Source: Megachile rotundata (taxonomy: Eukaryota; Arthropoda; Insecta; Hymenoptera; Megachilidae). From it: a stretch of DNA of 64,000 nt. The position numbers were made by a program, and so were the translations under genes. Numbering within the stretch: position 1 is the first letter of the stretch; every line of letters begins with the position of its first letter. Of this stretch, positions 50,201 to 55,610 are shown one piece after another. Below the pieces are notes generated by a model that worked only from the letters and a program-made list of their open reading frames with translations, did no database searches and was not told the DNA's origin. Location of the stretch: positions 8,866,001 to 8,930,000 of the forward strand of contig NC_134993.1 of assembly GCF_050947335.1 (NCBI RefSeq), written 5' to 3'.

Positions 50201-51826
50201 AAAGAATCCCTACATTCCGATCCTCATTTACTACTCTCTGTTATCACAAACTTCATAAATATAAATCGAATATGGAGATCTAACATGTTTTATATTCCAA
50301 CGTGTCGTCTATAATATAATGTCACATTCGTGACGCATACCATAATTCAAATATTGTAAACCATACTCATATATCAACTGCGAGTAGATATTCAGTTTAA
50401 TTCTAATTAAAATCTACACAATTGATGATCGCCAAATACAAACACTGCGTAACATTTCATCACTCTGTATTTGTTTTAATGTTGTAACAATACTGACTGA
50501 ACTATGCATGACGCACCTATCTAGAAAACTAGGTAACTAGGTTACCATGAATTTTATTAAAAATAAATTTCCAAATTCTCAAACTTAAATATCGTACTTC
50601 TTCCCACAAAAACCAAGGACCTATTTTACCTGACAGTAACCCCCTTCATAATGTATACTGTCTATTATTCGCGTACAAGCATTAGTTTTGTTTAGAAAGA
50701 GATTGTGAAAATGTGCGACAAAATAAACTTATTTTTGTTGGGTTCAGAGCTAAAAGACAGAGCACCAACATAACAATGTGATTAGGATAGGTTATATTAT
50801 ATAGGGAGGGTGCAGGGGGAAGAGTCGTGCCTATATGTCCGCTTCAATACTAAAACGAGTAATTATTATAAACACTATGTCTATGGCAAAGTTCAGATTT
50901 CCGGGCAAATTGCAGTGTACAGATGTCAACTCACGAGTTGGCGCGTGAAGAGGCTGATCCAGGTATTTAGAAGAGCTACGAATCCAATTGGAATAGAAAA
51001 ATGGACGCCTCACACGTATTTTCGGCGGTAGTGTTTGCACCCGCGATCGACAATTAGATGAAAAATGGCAGGCAAACGTCGCGAGAGATAATGCGAATTG
51101 CTGCAATTGTTATTGTCATTATTCTTATATGCCGGAATGTATCAAAGAGTTCACGGGAAGCTTCCTTTACTTCCACGCGCCAACTCGTGAGTTGATATCT
51201 GTACATATTGATCTTTCTTTATAACTTTGATCTTTCTTAATAGCTTTTCAGTAAACAATAATCACTTTTTGTAAACATTATTCGAGAGGTGTTTTTCATA
51301 ATATGTTGAGATCAAGCTGTACAAGCTTTTCAGAAGTATAGTTTTCAATCTTTCGTTGTTATTAACTTTTCTGTGTAGCGACTTTAATCTTGTTAATGTT
51401 AAGGTGTGTTTGATAACATAAAGTAAAAAGTTGAAAAATTGAACGTACCTGCAAGTAACTGACTGTGGGACAAAGTTCCTGGCCAAACGGCCAATACTGC
51501 AGTATCAAAATGCTGATGAAACTCGGCGGAACGCAGAAGAGAGCTATCAGTATGTCCCCAAATGCAAGGTTCACGATGAAGAAGTTCGTCACAGTCTTCA
51601 TTCGGGGGCTGCTGTACACAACGTAGCAGACCAAACCGTTTCCGGCTAACGCAACCACGAAGATAGCACTGTAGAAGAAGTAAATGATACCCTGGAACCA
51701 ACTGGTCGAGAATATGCGGTACGTGCCCGTGAAATAATCGCAACCCATCCCGTCCAAAAGATTCGTTACGTTCCATTCGCTGTCCTGCAGGTTCACCCAA
51801 CTGTAATTCCCTTGGTTGCTCTTCAT
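2083..51826 (-). CDS. RYa-R: RYamide receptor (neuropeptide GPCR), six coding exons
   Basis: Class A GPCR of the neuropeptide Y-like group, expected in the plasma membrane to bind peptides ending in RYamide and signal through G proteins. Coding exons on the minus strand are 51826-51449, 39828-39578, 37484-37325, 4636-4568, 2910-2664 and 2282-2083; all introns are GT..AG, phases 0,2,0,0,1, total 434 residues plus TGA. Visible marks: glycosylation sites N7 and N19, TM1 asparagine N63, TM2 aspartate D91, ECL1 cysteine C119, DRY at 143-145, TM6 FTICWLPYN, TM7 NPVIYCWMN. Blocks such as DRYIAIMWPLKPR, KRPPGEAD, DQRMARSK and the tail motif MNTCMTYIS resemble, from memory, Drosophila CG5811, which favours the RYamide receptor over other NPY/NPF-type receptors. 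An acceptor-like site upstream of the ATG (exon edge near 51855) suggests at least one further 5' UTR exon. Four other genes lie inside its introns on the opposite strand. Confidence 0.94.
2664..2910 (-). CDS. RYa-R: RYa-R coding exon 5 (ECL3, TM7, tail start)
   Basis: Acceptor TGGTTTCAG. It codes ECL3, then WMALHWLAMSHSCYNPVIYC (TM7 with NPxxY) and the start of the cytoplasmic tail (MNARFRTGF, RLPGMHR). The donor ACAG|GTAATC leaves phase 1. Confidence 0.95.
3180..3700. repeat. AT-rich minisatellite, ~40-bp units
   Basis: Units of the form TATGTAGTTATAATTGTATG repeat imperfectly. A higher-order block with ATATGTTGCTGCATACATAT recurs at about 3308 and 3467, so the larger period is near 160 bp. 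It lies in RYa-R intron 4. Confidence 0.75.
4568..4636 (-). CDS. RYa-R: RYa-R coding exon 4 (TM6), 69 bp
   Basis: This short exon has 23 codons, with MVKMIVTVVIVF followed by TICWLPYNILM, giving the FxxCWLP signature of TM6. The acceptor is TTTGTTTCAG and the donor ATG|GTAAGT. It lies 32.7 kb downstream of exon 3 and fits the frame on both sides. Confidence 0.93.
4850..5110. repeat. Degenerate TTTTATT-rich repeat
   Basis: Variants of TTTTATTAATTTTTAATAAA with a CATTTATTG core recur about every 50-55 bp. The copies are imperfect. This is RYa-R intron 3. Confidence 0.5.
5427..5850. repeat. ~146-bp tandem repeat, three copies
   Basis: The block starting AATATGAATTTAAGAAATTC recurs at about 5427, 5571 and 5720. 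Each copy contains AAATCAAAAAATTCTAAAAC and AAACTTTAACTATTAAACTT. It is non-coding. Confidence 0.7.
5851..6656. other. Intronic stretch, nothing recognised
   Basis: RYa-R intron 3. No gene seen; base composition becomes less AT-rich at about 6060-6400, but no frame there resembles a protein. Confidence 0.4.
6657..7195. repeat. 8-bp tandem array, CAATTTTT type
   Basis: Near-perfect CAATTTTT octamers run from about 6668 to 6840, then decay into TTTTCTCAA and TTTATCAA variants. Because 24 bp equals three units, several frames stay open on both strands and give fake low-complexity proteins. Confidence 0.9.
7574..8873. mobile_element. Foldback element with ~300-bp inverted arms
   Basis: The left arm (7574-7905) starts GAATGGTCGTGTACTTTCGT. 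The right arm (8583-8873) ends with its reverse complement. Shared blocks include CCATTCCTTCCAA, AACAAGTTTCACATTCGAGA, CTCCATGGTCCG, TAGGCTACAAAAAGGG and TTTTGACCTCTTAGGCA. The ~680-bp centre has no transposase frame. It looks like a long-TIR, non-autonomous DNA transposon inside RYa-R intron 3. Confidence 0.8.
9337..9540. repeat. 30-bp minisatellite, ~7 copies
   Basis: The unit begins GAAATATAAAATAAATTAAA and ends with TACTGCTTTT; only the base pairs just before GCTTTT vary. Since 30 is a multiple of three, the minus strand stays open, but the encoded repeat has no signal of a real protein. Confidence 0.9.
9884..10078 (+). CDS. Possible small secreted peptide with YWYTN repeats
   Basis: A 64-residue frame begins with a basic-then-hydrophobic stretch (MLKVLKYRILCLIIIFW) typical of a signal peptide. 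It then has a CISC motif and an Asn/Tyr/Trp-rich tail with YWYT or DWYT three times before TAG. An upstream in-frame ATG at 9767 adds 39 residues ahead of the signal and seems unlikely. I recognise no family. The repeats in DNA (CTGGTATACAAAT) could simply be a short tandem duplication, so coding status is uncertain. Confidence 0.25.
   Translation: MLKVLKYRILCLIIIFWTSTLYLVSEDQSTKPCISCFNNNYWYTNNYDWYTNYWYTNMITTNNG
10555..11275. repeat. 8-bp tandem array, AAATCTAG/AAATCTGG type
   Basis: Blocks of related octamers follow one another: AAATCTAG, then AATCTAGG, then a 16-bp alternation of AAATCTAG and AAATCTGG, then AAATTTGG with AAGTCTAG. The block structure suggests successive expansions. It lies about 400 bp upstream of lipase gene A. 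Confidence 0.92.
11616..11622 (+). promoter_or_regulatory. TATA box of lipase A
   Basis: TATAAAA lies 62 bp before the ATG. A TAGT initiator-like site has its A at 11647, 31 bp downstream. The arrangement is the same in the other two lipase genes, and about 100 bp further upstream is also similar, especially between A and B. Confidence 0.75.
11678..15573 (+). CDS. Secreted lipase / phospholipase A1-like, gene A
   Basis: Exons 11678-11732, 12071-12125, 12549-12688, 13124-13366, 14131-14328, 14617-14776 and 15492-15573 join in frame to 310 residues. The product should be a secreted alpha/beta-hydrolase of the pancreatic lipase family that cleaves acyl esters of lipids. A hydrophobic signal peptide covers about residues 1-17. 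The triad is Ser143 in GHSLG, Asp167 in GLDPAGP and His235 in CSHHR. The cysteine pair bounding the lid (PGC to LCS) is only about ten residues apart, a short lid as in phospholipase A1 enzymes, and the protein has no PLAT domain. In the oxyanion-loop region it has Pro67 where B and C have His (YIHG), which could lower activity. The exon 6 donor is the weak AC|GTTAGT. It is nested in RYa-R intron 3 on the opposite strand. Confidence 0.92.
15687..15692 (+). terminator. poly(A) signal of lipase A
   Basis: AATAAA lies 114 bp after the lipase A stop codon. Lipase B has AATAAG at the matching place. Confidence 0.6.
15860..17350. other. Spacer between lipases A and B, no gene seen
   Basis: AT-rich RYa-R intron sequence. 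A short octamer-like tract (AATTTAGAAATTTGAGAATT type) occurs at about 16320-16440. No open frame resembles a known protein. Confidence 0.4.
17351..17416 (+). pseudogene. Zinc-finger (PHD-like) coding remnant
   Basis: A 21-codon frame reads MKWIQCSRCQKWIHVTCDIF before a final Arg and TGA. The W-x2-C-x2-C-x2-W-x-H-x2-C spacing is typical of half a PHD-type finger. Such fingers end some insect pogo-like transposases, so this may be the last scrap of a transposon. No matching upstream coding sequence was found. Confidence 0.35.
17417..18483. other. AT-rich spacer, no gene seen
   Basis: RYa-R intron 3 between lipases A and B. No protein-like frame or tandem array. Confidence 0.4.
18484..18970. 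mobile_element. Inverted-repeat element, CTGATTAAAATGATACC family
   Basis: An inner unit begins CTGATTAAAATGATACCAAA and closes near 18765 with the inverted TTTGGTATCATTTTATTCAG. A second related terminus, TTTGGTCTCATTTTAATCAG, follows at about 18949. The inner part CACATCGGGTGACTTCGTTA recurs inverted at about 37.06 kb. It is non-coding, probably a non-autonomous DNA transposon. Confidence 0.65.
18971..20029. other. Spacer upstream of lipase B, no gene seen
   Basis: The 19152-19400 frame is open but resembles nothing and lacks splice or promoter support. Confidence 0.4.
20030..20240. repeat. Degenerate octamer-like array (AATTTGAA)
   Basis: AATTTGAGAATTTGAAAAT-like units are imperfect and interrupted by ACAATTTGAC variants. 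It lies upstream of lipase B, as the 10.6-kb array does for lipase A. Confidence 0.6.
20811..20817 (+). promoter_or_regulatory. TATA-like box of lipase B
   Basis: CATAAAA lies 62 bp before the ATG, at the position of TATAAAA in genes A and C. TAGT with its A at 20842 forms the aligned initiator. The T-to-C change could weaken this promoter. Confidence 0.65.
20873..24762 (+). CDS. Secreted lipase / phospholipase A1-like, gene B
   Basis: Exons 20873-20927, 21267-21321, 21774-21913, 22289-22531, 23302-23499, 23805-23964 and 24678-24762 give 311 residues. Exon lengths equal gene A except the last (85 bp, not 82). It has a signal peptide, YIHG at the oxyanion loop (His67 kept), Ser143 in GHSLG, Asp167 in GLDPAGP and His235 in CSHHR. 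It also has a short lid and a C-terminus with EPYGLG. All residues expected for activity are present, so this is the best candidate for an active enzyme. The exon 6 donor is AAAA|GTTAAT. A and B share flanks from about 400 bp upstream to about 270 bp downstream, so the duplicated unit is near 4.5 kb. Confidence 0.93.
24865..24870 (+). terminator. Variant poly(A) signal of lipase B
   Basis: AATAAG replaces the AATAAA found at the matching place in gene A, 103 bp after the stop codon. Confidence 0.35.
24951..25184 (-). pseudogene. Possible orphan exon or decayed gene, minus strand
   Basis: A good acceptor (GACTTGCAG) opens a frame with SWDEKDLQELRSMEYTDG, then KNLLGFNDAQVTESWMQHR and HRYRFNKPSSLSEDKHH. 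Its composition is charged and protein-like, unlike the surrounding AT-rich DNA. A shorter, decayed counterpart lies downstream of lipase A near 15780-15850, so it was copied along with the lipase block. I do not recognise the family. It could be a lost exon of a former neighbour. Confidence 0.3.
25200..25900. other. Spacer between lipases B and C, no gene seen
   Basis: A weak octamer-like tract (GAATTTAGGAATTTAGAAAT) lies at about 25730-25770. No coding signal. Confidence 0.4.
26009..26015 (+). promoter_or_regulatory. TATA box of lipase C
   Basis: TATAAAA lies 62 bp before the ATG. CAGT with its A at 26040, 31 bp on, fits the arthropod initiator best of the three genes. Confidence 0.75.
26071..30156 (+). 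CDS. Secreted lipase / phospholipase A1-like, gene C
   Basis: Exons 26071-26122, 26456-26510, 26943-27082, 28219-28461, 29230-29430, 29654-29813 and 30057-30156 give 316 residues. It is the most divergent copy. The signal peptide is one codon shorter, the lid is rewritten (GCYFLSTTSLEQ) and one codon longer, and the C-terminal extension (NATLWSESM) adds a glycosylation sequon. The triad is intact: Ser142 in GHSLG, Asp166 in GLDPAGP and His235 in CSHHR, with YIHG at the oxyanion loop. The exon 5 donor is the poor GTTTAA, and intron 5 does not resemble that of A and B, which suggests a local replacement. Intron 3 carries a large octamer array. I saw no clear AATAAA downstream. Confidence 0.9.
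27540..28080. repeat. 8-bp tandem array, CAAATTCC type, in lipase C intron 3
   Basis: Over 50 CCCAAATT octamers, many perfect, with CCCAAACT variants in runs. The matching introns of A (12840-13040) and B (21960-22200) hold only scattered decayed units. Open frames on both strands (for example repeated IWEFGNLG) come from the 24-bp period and are not genes. Confidence 0.93.
30354..31483. mobile_element. Dispersed ~1.06-kb repeat, copy 1
   Basis: 30392-31450 matches 45917-46976 in the same orientation and at nearly equal length. A TA-flanked sub-element starts CAGTCCCTAGCCATCGAACC at 30981 and ends near 31478 with a decayed inverted end. The same end sequence also begins the whole block at about 30354. 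It is probably a nested non-autonomous DNA transposon, in RYa-R intron 3. Confidence 0.7.
31484..32079. other. Intronic stretch, nothing recognised
   Basis: RYa-R intron 3 between the dispersed repeat and the octamer array. The minus frame 31680-31429 is open but unlike any protein I know. Confidence 0.4.
32080..32345. repeat. 8-bp tandem array, AAGTTTTC type
   Basis: AAGTTTTC octamers with AAGTATTC variants run for about 250 bp. From 32345 to 32620 they grade into degenerate AAATTCCCA-like units. Confidence 0.9.
32640..33305. other. Intronic stretch, no gene seen
   Basis: The plus frames at 32822-33010 and 33033-33305 are open and less AT-rich than the flanks, but resemble nothing I know. 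Confidence 0.4.
33310..33780. repeat. AT-rich minisatellite, ~80-bp units
   Basis: Blocks of ATATTTAACATAATTATATA followed by TCACCATATG and TTACATATCA recur about four times. Copies are imperfect. Confidence 0.7.
33820..34860. repeat. 8-bp tandem array, GTAAATTT/GCAACTTT type
   Basis: Units alternate GTAAATTT with GCAACTTT and GTAGATTC, giving a 24- to 32-bp higher-order period. Minus-strand frames of 126-193 codons across it are products of the period, not genes. Confidence 0.88.
34870..36480. other. Intronic stretch, no gene seen
   Basis: A GC-richer patch at 36205-36410 has frames open on both strands with at most one stop, and a GGCCACCTAGCGGCC palindrome. It may be a transposon scrap. 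The rest is plain intron. Confidence 0.35.
36487..37140. mobile_element. Inverted-repeat element, copy related to 18.5 kb
   Basis: The left end CTGATTAAAACGAGACCAAA at 36490 and an inner end CTGATCAAAATAATACCAAA at 36910 match the element at 18.5 kb. 36900-37140 is inverted relative to 18490-18760, sharing GAAGAGTAACGAAGTCACCC. Non-coding; ends about 185 bp from RYa-R exon 3. Confidence 0.65.
37325..37484 (-). CDS. RYa-R: RYa-R coding exon 3 (TM5, ICL3)
   Basis: The exon starts after TGTGTTACAG and completes an arginine codon. It codes YYYSIALLVLQYVIP (TM5) and the third intracellular loop KRPPGEADNVRDQRMARSKKK. The donor is AAGAAG|GTAAGT, phase 0. Confidence 0.95.
37870..38020. repeat. AAATTAA pentamer-like low-complexity tract
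   Basis: AAATTA, AAATAA and AAGTTA units run in RYa-R intron 2. Simple sequence only. Confidence 0.7.
38797..39535. mobile_element. Foldback element next to RYa-R exon 2
   Basis: Left arm 38797-38995 and right arm 39270-39535 are inverted copies. Shared blocks include AAGAACACTTCTCTTTT, GCGCTTTCTACGCAATATGG, CGCCTAAATGTAA-like and CAATATAGAA. The ~275-bp loop contains repeated TAATCAATAACAG-type units. No transposase frame. It ends about 40 bp from the exon 2 donor. Confidence 0.75.
39578..39828 (-). CDS. RYa-R: RYa-R coding exon 2 (TM3, DRY, TM4, ECL2)
   Basis: The exon starts after TTTTTCAG and opens with AVSVLASAYTLVAIS, then DRYIAIMWPLKPR. TM4 follows, then an ECL2 with the disulfide cysteines (RCNQYICKEVWP). 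The donor AAATAG|GTAATA leaves phase 2. A long inverted repeat ends only about 40 bp beyond its donor side. Confidence 0.95.
39850..40840. other. Intronic stretch, nothing recognised
   Basis: RYa-R intron 1. Short open frames only, none protein-like. Confidence 0.4.
40845..41965. mobile_element. Dispersed ~1.1-kb repeat, copy 1
   Basis: It matches 58345-59495 in direct orientation, for example TCTCCACAGACGCTTTTA, GAAGAGGTTAAACCGAATCG and GACGCTGCGCCGAAAGACAA. An inner duplicate (40847-40960 against 41010-41110) shows older rearrangement. No conserved long frame; the 41474-41665 frame is not kept intact in the second copy. Confidence 0.65.
42331..42621. mobile_element. Short element with 8-bp flanking repeats
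   Basis: CTAACTTT at 42331-42338 is repeated exactly at 42614-42621, as an 8-bp target-site duplication would be. The inside is GC-rich and bounded by GGCGGTT and AACCGCC. hAT elements make 8-bp duplications, so a non-autonomous hAT is a fair guess. It carries CGCCATCTAGTGGCG near its right side. Confidence 0.5.
42760..43095 (-). pseudogene. Mariner-like transposase remnant (C-terminal part)
   Basis: Reading the minus strand, VLFAFDEPHTASRYSARI resembles the mariner block around DNARPHT. After a frame change, WKPLKYPAYDPDISLI resembles the PPYSPDL motif with the last catalytic Asp, and later text resembles the usual FF...L.ERW end, finishing near DGD. At least two frame changes and a stop break it, so it is dead. 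Confidence 0.7.
43290..44060. repeat. ~260-bp tandem repeat, 2-3 copies
   Basis: GTTTGTGCAATTCCAA and TTTCAGCATATATAGCTTTA recur at about 43468 and 43730, with a partial copy near 43990. Units are built of smaller AAAATTCYA-like parts. Confidence 0.75.
44379..44600 (+). other. Unexplained coding-like fragment
   Basis: A 73-codon frame of balanced composition (KLVDNVRDFDQLQRDFVRT then EFKMKREIEAYRFNKPLQT) stands out from AT-rich flanks. No splice sites or start context convince me and I know no family. A transposon scrap or conserved non-coding piece are alternatives. Confidence 0.25.
44640..45880. other. AT-rich intronic stretch
   Basis: Degenerate AAATTT-rich sequence at 45090-45470 looks like old decayed octamer repeats. 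No gene seen. Confidence 0.4.
45917..47012. mobile_element. Dispersed ~1.06-kb repeat, copy 2
   Basis: Direct match of 30392-31450. The embedded element 46507-47010 is better preserved here: CAGTCCCTAGCCATCGAA at the left, the inverted TTCGATAGCCAGGGACTG at the right, and TA on both sides, as in Tc1/mariner or pogo-type insertions. A minus-strand frame at 46809-46627 (ECHRKWLPNQRPVYNSPTT) is interrupted in copy 1 and not recognised. Confidence 0.72.
47580..48000. repeat. 8-bp tandem array, CAAATTTC/CAAACTTC type
   Basis: CCAAATTT, CCCAAATT and CCAAACTT octamers run for about 400 bp, with a 16-bp alternation in the middle. It lies about 430 bp upstream of the secreted-protein gene. Confidence 0.92.
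48436..48837 (+). CDS. Small secreted Ser/Glu/Lys-rich protein, unknown function
   Basis: 133 residues in one exon, nested in RYa-R intron 1 on the opposite strand. Residues 1-20 form a clear signal peptide ending LVAA, so the start at 48436 is preferred over an in-frame ATG at 48268 that would bury the signal. Residues 22-72 are Ser/Glu/Lys-rich with an eight-serine run and many S-x-E sites (SSEES, SEGSES), the pattern favoured by secretory-pathway kinases. Residues 83-103 hold three KKGLEI(P/S) heptads. Residues 108-133 (DIGKKLGGLLGGKKKGLDGL onward) are Gly/Leu/Lys-rich and may be amphipathic. There is a single mature cysteine (C69). GC content and codon use differ sharply from the AT-rich flanks. 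No family recognised; matrix, cuticle, silk-gland or antimicrobial roles are all guesses. Confidence 0.82.
   Translation: MKNAVVFLSLAVVCCQLVAAGWSSPKPGHSGGKSSEESKGHGKSSESSSSSSSSEGSESKSSEESNEECSKEHGKKAVNLTPKKGLEIPKKGLEISKKGLEIPKKDDIGKKLGGLLGGKKKGLDGLGDLGKEW
48840..49880. other. Downstream of the secreted-protein gene, no further gene
   Basis: Probably includes its 3' UTR, but no canonical AATAAA is seen close to the stop. The 48992-49195 frame is AT-rich and unlike a protein. Confidence 0.4.
49885..50045. repeat. Short 8-bp array, CAAATTTC/CAAATTAC type
   Basis: About 15 octamers, including a run of CAAATTAC. It is another small member of the octamer class. Confidence 0.85.
50327..51243. repeat. 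Dispersed ~0.9-kb repeat, copy 1
   Basis: It matches 63047-63967 in inverted orientation, from TTCGTGACGCAT to TTTGATCTTTCTTAATA. It includes the TIR element at 50916-51205. Lies in RYa-R intron 1, about 200 bp from exon 1. Confidence 0.85.
50916..51205. mobile_element. 290-bp MITE with 32-bp terminal inverted repeats, copy 1
   Basis: Left end TGTACAGATGTCAACTCACG, right end the inverted form with two differences; the match continues through AGTTGGCGCGTG. It has no coding capacity, and frames through it on both strands are chance. Confidence 0.75.
51449..51826 (-). CDS. RYa-R: RYa-R coding exon 1 (N-terminus, TM1, TM2, ECL1)
   Basis: This exon codes residues 1-126: an extracellular N-terminus with two glycosylation sequons, TM1 (about 47-71), TM2 (about 82-106) and the first extracellular loop with YWPFG and the conserved cysteine. 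The donor is CTTGCAG|GTACGT at phase 0. The ATG is the first in frame, and purine at -3 (CACAATG) supports it. Confidence 0.95.
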
Positions 51827-52305
51827 TGTGACACGTCTCTGCAGAATAGACTGATCTGGAAGAACGCAAAAAATTCATCAAAACGTGGACGCAGTTAGCC
51901 GAGTGGAATCATTCAAACTTCAAAGCGTCCAGAAAAAACTTTGATGTGGCCAAAATTTTGTTTAAAGAGGAGAAGAATGGATTTACGTTTGACATCATGA
52001 TTGAATACAGATCTATGTTTGAGATTATGAGGAAATCTATGATTATGTTTGTGATCATGATTGAGTAATCTATGTTCGAGATCAAGATTAAATAAAGATC
52101 TAGATACAGATATCGTGTTAACATCTGAAGTCAAATAATCTGAAAAGAATTTCTTCTTATCAGAAATCTGAAGGTACTTATGAAACTCGGAACTTTCTTG
52201 AAGTTGCGAGAAGTTTCAAAGTTTTCACGTTCCAAGAATCTTAAGTTCTAATTGTTCTCTGTAAATTAATATAATGTAATATAAAATATAATTAATGTAA
52301 AACAT

Positions 52306-52484
52306 TTCCTATGTTTTTCGTGCAAGTCACTCCTAGGGTATGAAGCTTCAAAGTTGACATATAGGTGGCGTAAATCTGATAGTGCACCCTTCACGCGGTG
52401 CACCTTGGGTAATGTAAATGTCGACGGTATGTCAACTTTGAAGCTTCATATCTTGGGAGTGACTTGCATAAAAAACATAGGTAG
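52306..52484. mobile_element. ~178-bp MITE with ~54-bp terminal inverted repeats
   Basis: The left end CCTATGTTTTTCGTGCAAGT and the block GAAGCTTCAAAGTTGACATA are mirrored at the right end. A small GTGCACC hairpin sits in the middle. It lies about 480 bp 5' of RYa-R coding exon 1. Confidence 0.8.
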
Positions 52485-52489
52485 TATTT

Positions 52490-53500
52490 TGAAATGACTA
52501 CATGCAATAAAAAATGGGGTTCTATTTAAGAAACTGAGGATCGACCTTCAGACCATCCAAGGTCAAATTGTTGCCATCTTATGTTCCTTGATATCCTACA
52601 ACTTTCGTCCGAAACATTTTTCCATATTTAAAGCCGTTTCCGAAATATAAGGATGTGGTCCGACTTTAGAGATACTCTGCATTATAATGCAATATTATAT
52701 TAAAACTTACTAAGGTTGTCTTGGTGATATCGAATAGTCAGTTTTGCGTTACATTTCGTAAGATTTGATTGATAACCAAGTTTCAGCGTCGAAAATCTAC
52801 TTGTGAATACTTTTGCATTGAAAGTGAAACACGGAATTATTTTCTAAATTATTCATTACTAATTCATATTTAATCATATTCATTATTAATAATAGCTTAA
52901 TTCATTTTCAGTCGGAATTTATCAAAAGCAAGTCGAACGTTAATGAAGAGGATCAACTATGTATGTCCTATGTATGTAGTTTGACATTTATATTCACTGA
53001 TTGCTACACTACATATACATTTATTGATTGCTCATTTTCAAAGCCTATTCTACAAAACCTATATTCACATCATATCATGTATTTACAAAAATTAAAAAAA
53101 TATGCAGAGTTATCATAAACGCTTTGTGCAGAATCATGTTAAAAATTACGTTTTCGTTTTTTTATGCGTCTCAATCTTCGCTTCTTTTGTTCAGCGATCA
53201 AACTCATTAGAAGTTTTTTGCCCGTAATCCCAGCTCTGCGTACAGGTTTATTCATGCATGAAATCGAGTGAATTTGGTTTGCCAAAGAGGCAATTGCAAC
53301 CAAAGTTAATTACGATGTTTAACGATATTTTTCTGCCTTCAGTGTCAAACACATCGATTGATCGCTTTTATGTTACGGTAAATTACAGCCATTACTTTAA
53401 TTACGAATGCCACTCTCTTACGCGTCAAATACAGAATTTAACGATTTTTTGGTAAAGAGAATATTGAAAAAATTTATACAAAATTTATTGTTTAATTATT
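52490..53500. other. 5' flank or 5' UTR intron of RYa-R, no gene seen
   Basis: No protein-like frame. A non-coding first exon of the receptor could be here or further right but cannot be placed by eye. Confidence 0.4.
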
Positions 53501-53509
53501 GCCTCATTT

Positions 53510-53830
53510 TTATATGTTTTATTCAGATCTGAACTGTTATTATGATTATATTATAATCAATCATTATTATTATTATATTATAGTCAATTATTATTATGAT
53601 TATAATAGGTTCAATTGTGATTATGATTATATAAAAATTATTATTATTCTTATTATAAAAACTCAATTATTATTATGATTATATCAAGCGAATTATTATT
53701 ACTAGTACAACAGTTTAAATCATGCTTACGATTATATATAATAAATTATTATTACAATAAATTTTATAAATTATATATTATTATAAATTTTATTATTATT
53801 ATCATACTAATGCATTTTGAAAATTATTTC
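53510..53830. repeat. ATT-rich trinucleotide-like tract
   Basis: ATTATTATGATTATAT and AATTATTATTAT units with little other sequence. Confidence 0.65.
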
Positions 53831-54740
53831 GCACTAATTATTTTAGTATTAAAATAATTTTAATGTTACATTGTTACTATTAATTTTAAGTCTTTTAGTA
53901 CAATTATGTCTGAAGTACAATAGACTCTAGTTATATTGCCACAAAGGGACCTGCGGCAATAGAAAATTCTAGAAGCTGGTAATACAGCGGGTTCATTAAA
54001 AAGTTCCTTTTTCTAATATTGCAGCAATTAAATAAAACTGAATATTGCAATGAATAAAGTTCTTTCTTTTAATATTGCAATAAGAGAAATACCTGCGAAC
54101 CCACGCAAAATGACAATATAACAAAAGTCCACTGTAATTCTCACCGTTATTAATTTCTCCAATAGTAGGAATACAATAAATCATTGTATGTATTTACCGG
54201 AAATTAATATCTGTGGTGCGATATTTGTGGGTAGCCATTTTCTCGATCAATCTCTCTAATTCTGCAATTTAGTCCAATCAGATTTTAAATAATTTTCATC
54301 GAATTGTTGAATACTCCTATACAGATAAACGGTAATGCATCGACGGTTTATTCGAATAATGCTCGTGGAATTGCATTTGCCAATATTTTATCAATCTCTT
54401 TCATTCCAGTAATTTTATTACCCCGATAACAGTATAGGAAAATGCATTATAGTAGGTGTTTCACGTATCTTAAATATCTCTGTTTAAATTCGAATGCATA
54501 TTTTAACACAATATTTTAACACAATCTCAAATCTGTTTTTTCGATATTTATGTACGTATGGAAAATATTTATTTTTAATTAAATTAAGGAATAAATTCAT
54601 TCCAAATTAATTTCAGTTCATTTTTCGTGTTTCTGTCAAAAATATTTTTCCTGTTAAAATGACAATGTTACTTTCTTCTGCAAGGTTCTTTATTTCATTT
54701 AAGAATATTACAATAATTCTAGAAATTTTTACCCTCAAAA
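53830..54740. other. AT-rich stretch, nothing recognised
   Basis: No gene, array or inverted repeat stands out. Confidence 0.4.
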
Positions 54741-54749
54741 ACAAATTCT

Positions 54750-55610
54750 TACAACTTGGAAATTGGGAAATTTGGAAGCTTGAAAAATTGGATATTTGAA
54801 AATTTGGGAATTTGACAATTTGGGGATTTAGAGATTTGGGGAATTGTAGATTTGGAAATTTGGGGATTTGGAGATTTGGGAATTTAAAGATTTGGAAATT
54901 TGAAACTTAGAAAATTGGAATTTGGAAATTTAAAAATTTGGAAGCTTGAGAAGTTGGATATTTGAAAATTTGGAAATTTGACAACTTGGGGATTTAGAGA
55001 TTTGGGGACTTCTAGATTTGGAAATTTGGAGATTTGGGAATGTAAAGATTTGGAAATTTGAAACTTAGAAAATTGGAATTTGGAAATTTAAAAATTTGGA
55101 AGCTTGAGAAGTTGGATATTTGAAAATTTGGAAATTTGACAACTTGGGGATTTAGAGATTTGGTGACTTGTAGATTTGGAAATTTGGAGATTTGGGAATG
55201 TAAAGATTTGGAAATTTGCAACTTAGAAAATTGAAATTTGGAAATTTAAAAATTTGGAAGCTTGAGAAATTGGATATTTGAAAATTTGGAAAATTGAAAT
55301 TTGGAAATTTAAAAATTTGGAAGCTTGAGAAATTGGATATTTGAAAATTTGAAAATTTGACAATTTGGGGATTTAGAGATTTAGGGACTTGTAGATTTGG
55401 AAAATTGGAGATTTGGGGATTTGGAAATTTGGGAATTTAAAGACTTGGAAATTTAAAACTTAGAAAATTGCAGTTTGGAAGTTTAAAAATTTGGAAGCTT
55501 GAGAAATTTGATATTTGAAAATTTGGAAATTTGACAATTTGGGGATTTGTAGATTTGGAAATTTGAAACTTAGAAAATTGGAATTTGGAAATTTAAAAAA
55601 GGAAGCTTGA
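54750..55610. repeat. Octamer array organised in ~158-bp higher-order units
   Basis: ATTTGGAA-type octamers are grouped into units starting GAAGCTTGAGAAGTTGGATA at 54941, 55099 and 55258 (a period of 158-159 bp), with two more diverged units after. Confidence 0.88.

Noticed and set aside
50810..51106. Frames on both strands at the 50.9-kb MITE
   Set aside because: They overlap a terminal-inverted-repeat element and no transposase motif is present.
51399..51881. Second long minus-strand frame over RYa-R exon 1
   Set aside because: Out of frame with the transmembrane segments; a shadow of the real exon.
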